Origin: Pseudomonas abieticivorans
GTDB lineage: Bacteria > Pseudomonadota > Gammaproteobacteria > Pseudomonadales > Pseudomonadaceae
Direction: 5' to 3'
DNA: 64,000 nt
NCBI RefSeq assembly: GCF_023509015.1
Contig: NZ_CP094975.1
Span: 4,271,501-4,335,500 of the forward strand
Both the position numbers and the translations under genes were made by a program. Shown here piece by piece: positions 63,005 through 64,000 of the stretch; the stretch's first letter is position 1; each line of letters begins with the position of its first letter. Under the pieces are notes generated by a model. It saw nothing but the letters and a program-made list of their open reading frames with translations, did not search any database and was not told where the DNA came from.

Positions 63005-63060
63005 GAGCCCGGTCGTGCCGGCTGCCTTTCAGGTAGCCTGGCCCGGCCGGGTTTTTTATT
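63005..63060 (+). terminator. Terminator after etfA
   Basis: A long nested stem from AGCCCGGTCGTGCCGG to CCCGGCCGGG is followed by a six-T run. Confidence 0.8.
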
Positions 63061-63088
63061 GCCGTTCATTTTGTATAAGGAAGTCTGC

Positions 63089-63913
63089 ATGGGGTGGCCA
63101 GGACGATGGGGCACATTCATGGCATTGGGCGTGGCCTTGGTGCCGAGCCTGGCGCTGGCGGTGGGCAAGTGCGAGCGCGTGGTGGCCACTGGCAGCCCGG
63201 ACGCACCGCCTTACTTGTGGCGTGACCCGGCAGACCCGCGCCACCTGATCGGTGCCAGCGCCGACCTATTGGCGCAGGTGGCCGCAGAGCTTGGCTTGAA
63301 AGTCGAGGTGCTATACGCCGGCAAACGCTCCCAGGCCATGGATGAGGTGCGCAGCGGGCGCATGGACCTGCTGGTGGATGCGCCCATGGCGCTGGACGAT
63401 CTGGACAGCCTGGATTTCATCCACCCGCCGCTGGTGCTCAATGACTACCTGGTGTGGACCCAGCAAGGTTCGGCGCTGGTCTACAACACTGTCGGCGACT
63501 TGCACGGCCATTTGGGTGCGGTCTCTGCCCGTGCACGGCTGACGGCTTCGTTCGAAAGCTTTGCCCAGGAAAACCTCAGCCTGGCCCACACCGAAAACCT
63601 CACCCAGGCGTTCCAGCAGTTGATGCTGGGCCAGGTCGAGTACGTGGTGGCCGGGCGTTATGCCGGGCTGGCCATGGCTCAGACCCTAGGCTTGGGCAAA
63701 GATCTGGTTGCCCATGAGACACCGCTCGACCGCCCGGGCCTGTACGTGGCCCTGTCACACAATTCAGCCTGCAATGACCCGTGGTTGCGCGGACAGCTGG
63801 CGAAAAAAATGACAGAATTGCCGGCCTCCGCACAGGCGCAAGTGATCGTGCAGCGCAATGTCGAACGCTGGAAGGCACAAATGCAGCAACCGCCTGGTGC
63901 CCCAAAACAGTAG
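63089..63913 (+). CDS. Periplasmic substrate-binding-like protein (family 3), no transporter nearby
   Basis: This 274-residue protein has a signal peptide (to about LALA) and a family-3 binding fold: VVATGSPDAPPYLWRDPADP, DEVRSGRMDLLVDAP and QLMLGQVEYVVAGRYAGLA. No ATPase or permease follows before the window ends. The start at 63089 (MGWPGRWGTFMAL) has AAGGA 8 bases upstream; 63059 is rejected. The ligand is unknown. A lipoprotein gene begins 9 bp downstream. Confidence 0.8.
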   Translation: MGWPGRWGTFMALGVALVPSLALAVGKCERVVATGSPDAPPYLWRDPADPRHLIGASADLLAQVAAELGLKVEVLYAGKRSQAMDEVRSGRMDLLVDAPMALDDLDSLDFIHPPLVLNDYLVWTQQGSALVYNTVGDLHGHLGAVSARARLTASFESFAQENLSLAHTENLTQAFQQLMLGQVEYVVAGRYAGLAMAQTLGLGKDLVAHETPLDRPGLYVALSHNSACNDPWLRGQLAKKMTELPASAQAQVIVQRNVERWKAQMQQPPGAPKQ

Positions 63914-63922
63914 GAATAGCGT

Positions 63923-64000
63923 GTGAGAATTCAACCTTTATTCGTCGCGGTGGCCGTGTTGGCCCTGGCCGGCTGCGCCAACGATCCGGCGCCCACCCAA
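63923..64000 (+). CDS. Lipoprotein, N-terminal part only (cut by window end)
   Basis: A GTG start at 63923 with AGGA 7 bases upstream gives MRIQPLFVAVAVLALAGCAN, a lipoprotein signal with lipobox LAGC. Only 26 codons are visible. The start resembles DUF4398 lipoproteins found after a binding-protein gene in other pseudomonads; this cannot be confirmed here. Confidence 0.55.
   Translation, partial: MRIQPLFVAVAVLALAGCANDPAPTQ

Noticed and set aside
1..64000. CRISPR array, tRNA, rRNA or prophage
   Set aside because: No regularly spaced direct repeats, cloverleaf pattern or phage genes were seen while reading.

Overview
The window is chromosomal DNA of a fluorescent Pseudomonas (P. fluorescens group). 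This rests on gene content and order: the lapA-lapD-lapG biofilm locus, quiP-GST-ychJ-ompA in the order remembered from P. aeruginosa PA1032-PA1041, etfQO diverging from etfBA, a high-GC composition, and repeated GTAGGAGCGGATTNATCCGCGAA-type REP/REPIN palindromes between genes. No rRNA, tRNA, IS element, prophage or CRISPR array was seen.

Layout. 1-4.6 kb: the C-terminal end of a giant LapA-type adhesin, then its c-di-GMP receptor LapD and periplasmic protease LapG on the opposite strand. 4.7-8.7 kb: a small conserved protein, nth, a lone soluble RnfB and metG. 8.9-12.4 kb: apbC, a cold-shock gene, dcd, a small proline-rich protein and pheC. 12.4-22.7 kb: the four-protein ligase-associated DNA repair module (PdeM, Lhr-like helicase, ATP-dependent ligase, MBL exonuclease), split by a complete five-gene aotJQMOP-like amino-acid ABC transporter operon. 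22.9-30.3 kb: quiP (AHL acylase), GST, small metal-binding and lipoprotein genes, ychJ and two tandem OmpA-like lipoproteins. 30.4-37.6 kb: class II DAHP synthase, an MsbA-like exporter, ppnP, a DEDDh exonuclease, a TetR regulator, a periplasmic binding protein and a TlpA-like thioredoxin. 37.7-40.8 kb: a 1029-residue toxin-like protein with a TcdA/TcdB-type glucosyltransferase domain. 40.9-44.8 kb: an OmpR-type two-component pair, a GNAT acetyltransferase, a degenerate receiver protein and a thioesterase. 45.3-51.4 kb: a six-gene, mostly overlapping operon (NMT1-type ABC importer, Rieske oxygenase, amidohydrolase/deaminase, ferredoxin-type reductase), apparently for import and oxidation of an unidentified small heterocycle, preceded by a 506-bp structured-looking leader. 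51.5-58.2 kb: a frameshifted MHS-family transporter and the D-galactonate genes dgoK-dgoA-dgoD-dgoT with an IclR regulator. 58.2-64 kb: a DUF3313 lipoprotein, etfQO, etfB-etfA, a periplasmic binding protein and the start of a lipoprotein gene.

The most notable content is the glucosyltransferase toxin, the uncharacterised importer/oxygenase/deaminase operon with its leader, the transporter cassette inside the ligase repair module, the orphan RnfB, and a PsrA-type operator in the etf divergent region. Function calls come from reading motifs, length and context; no database search was run.
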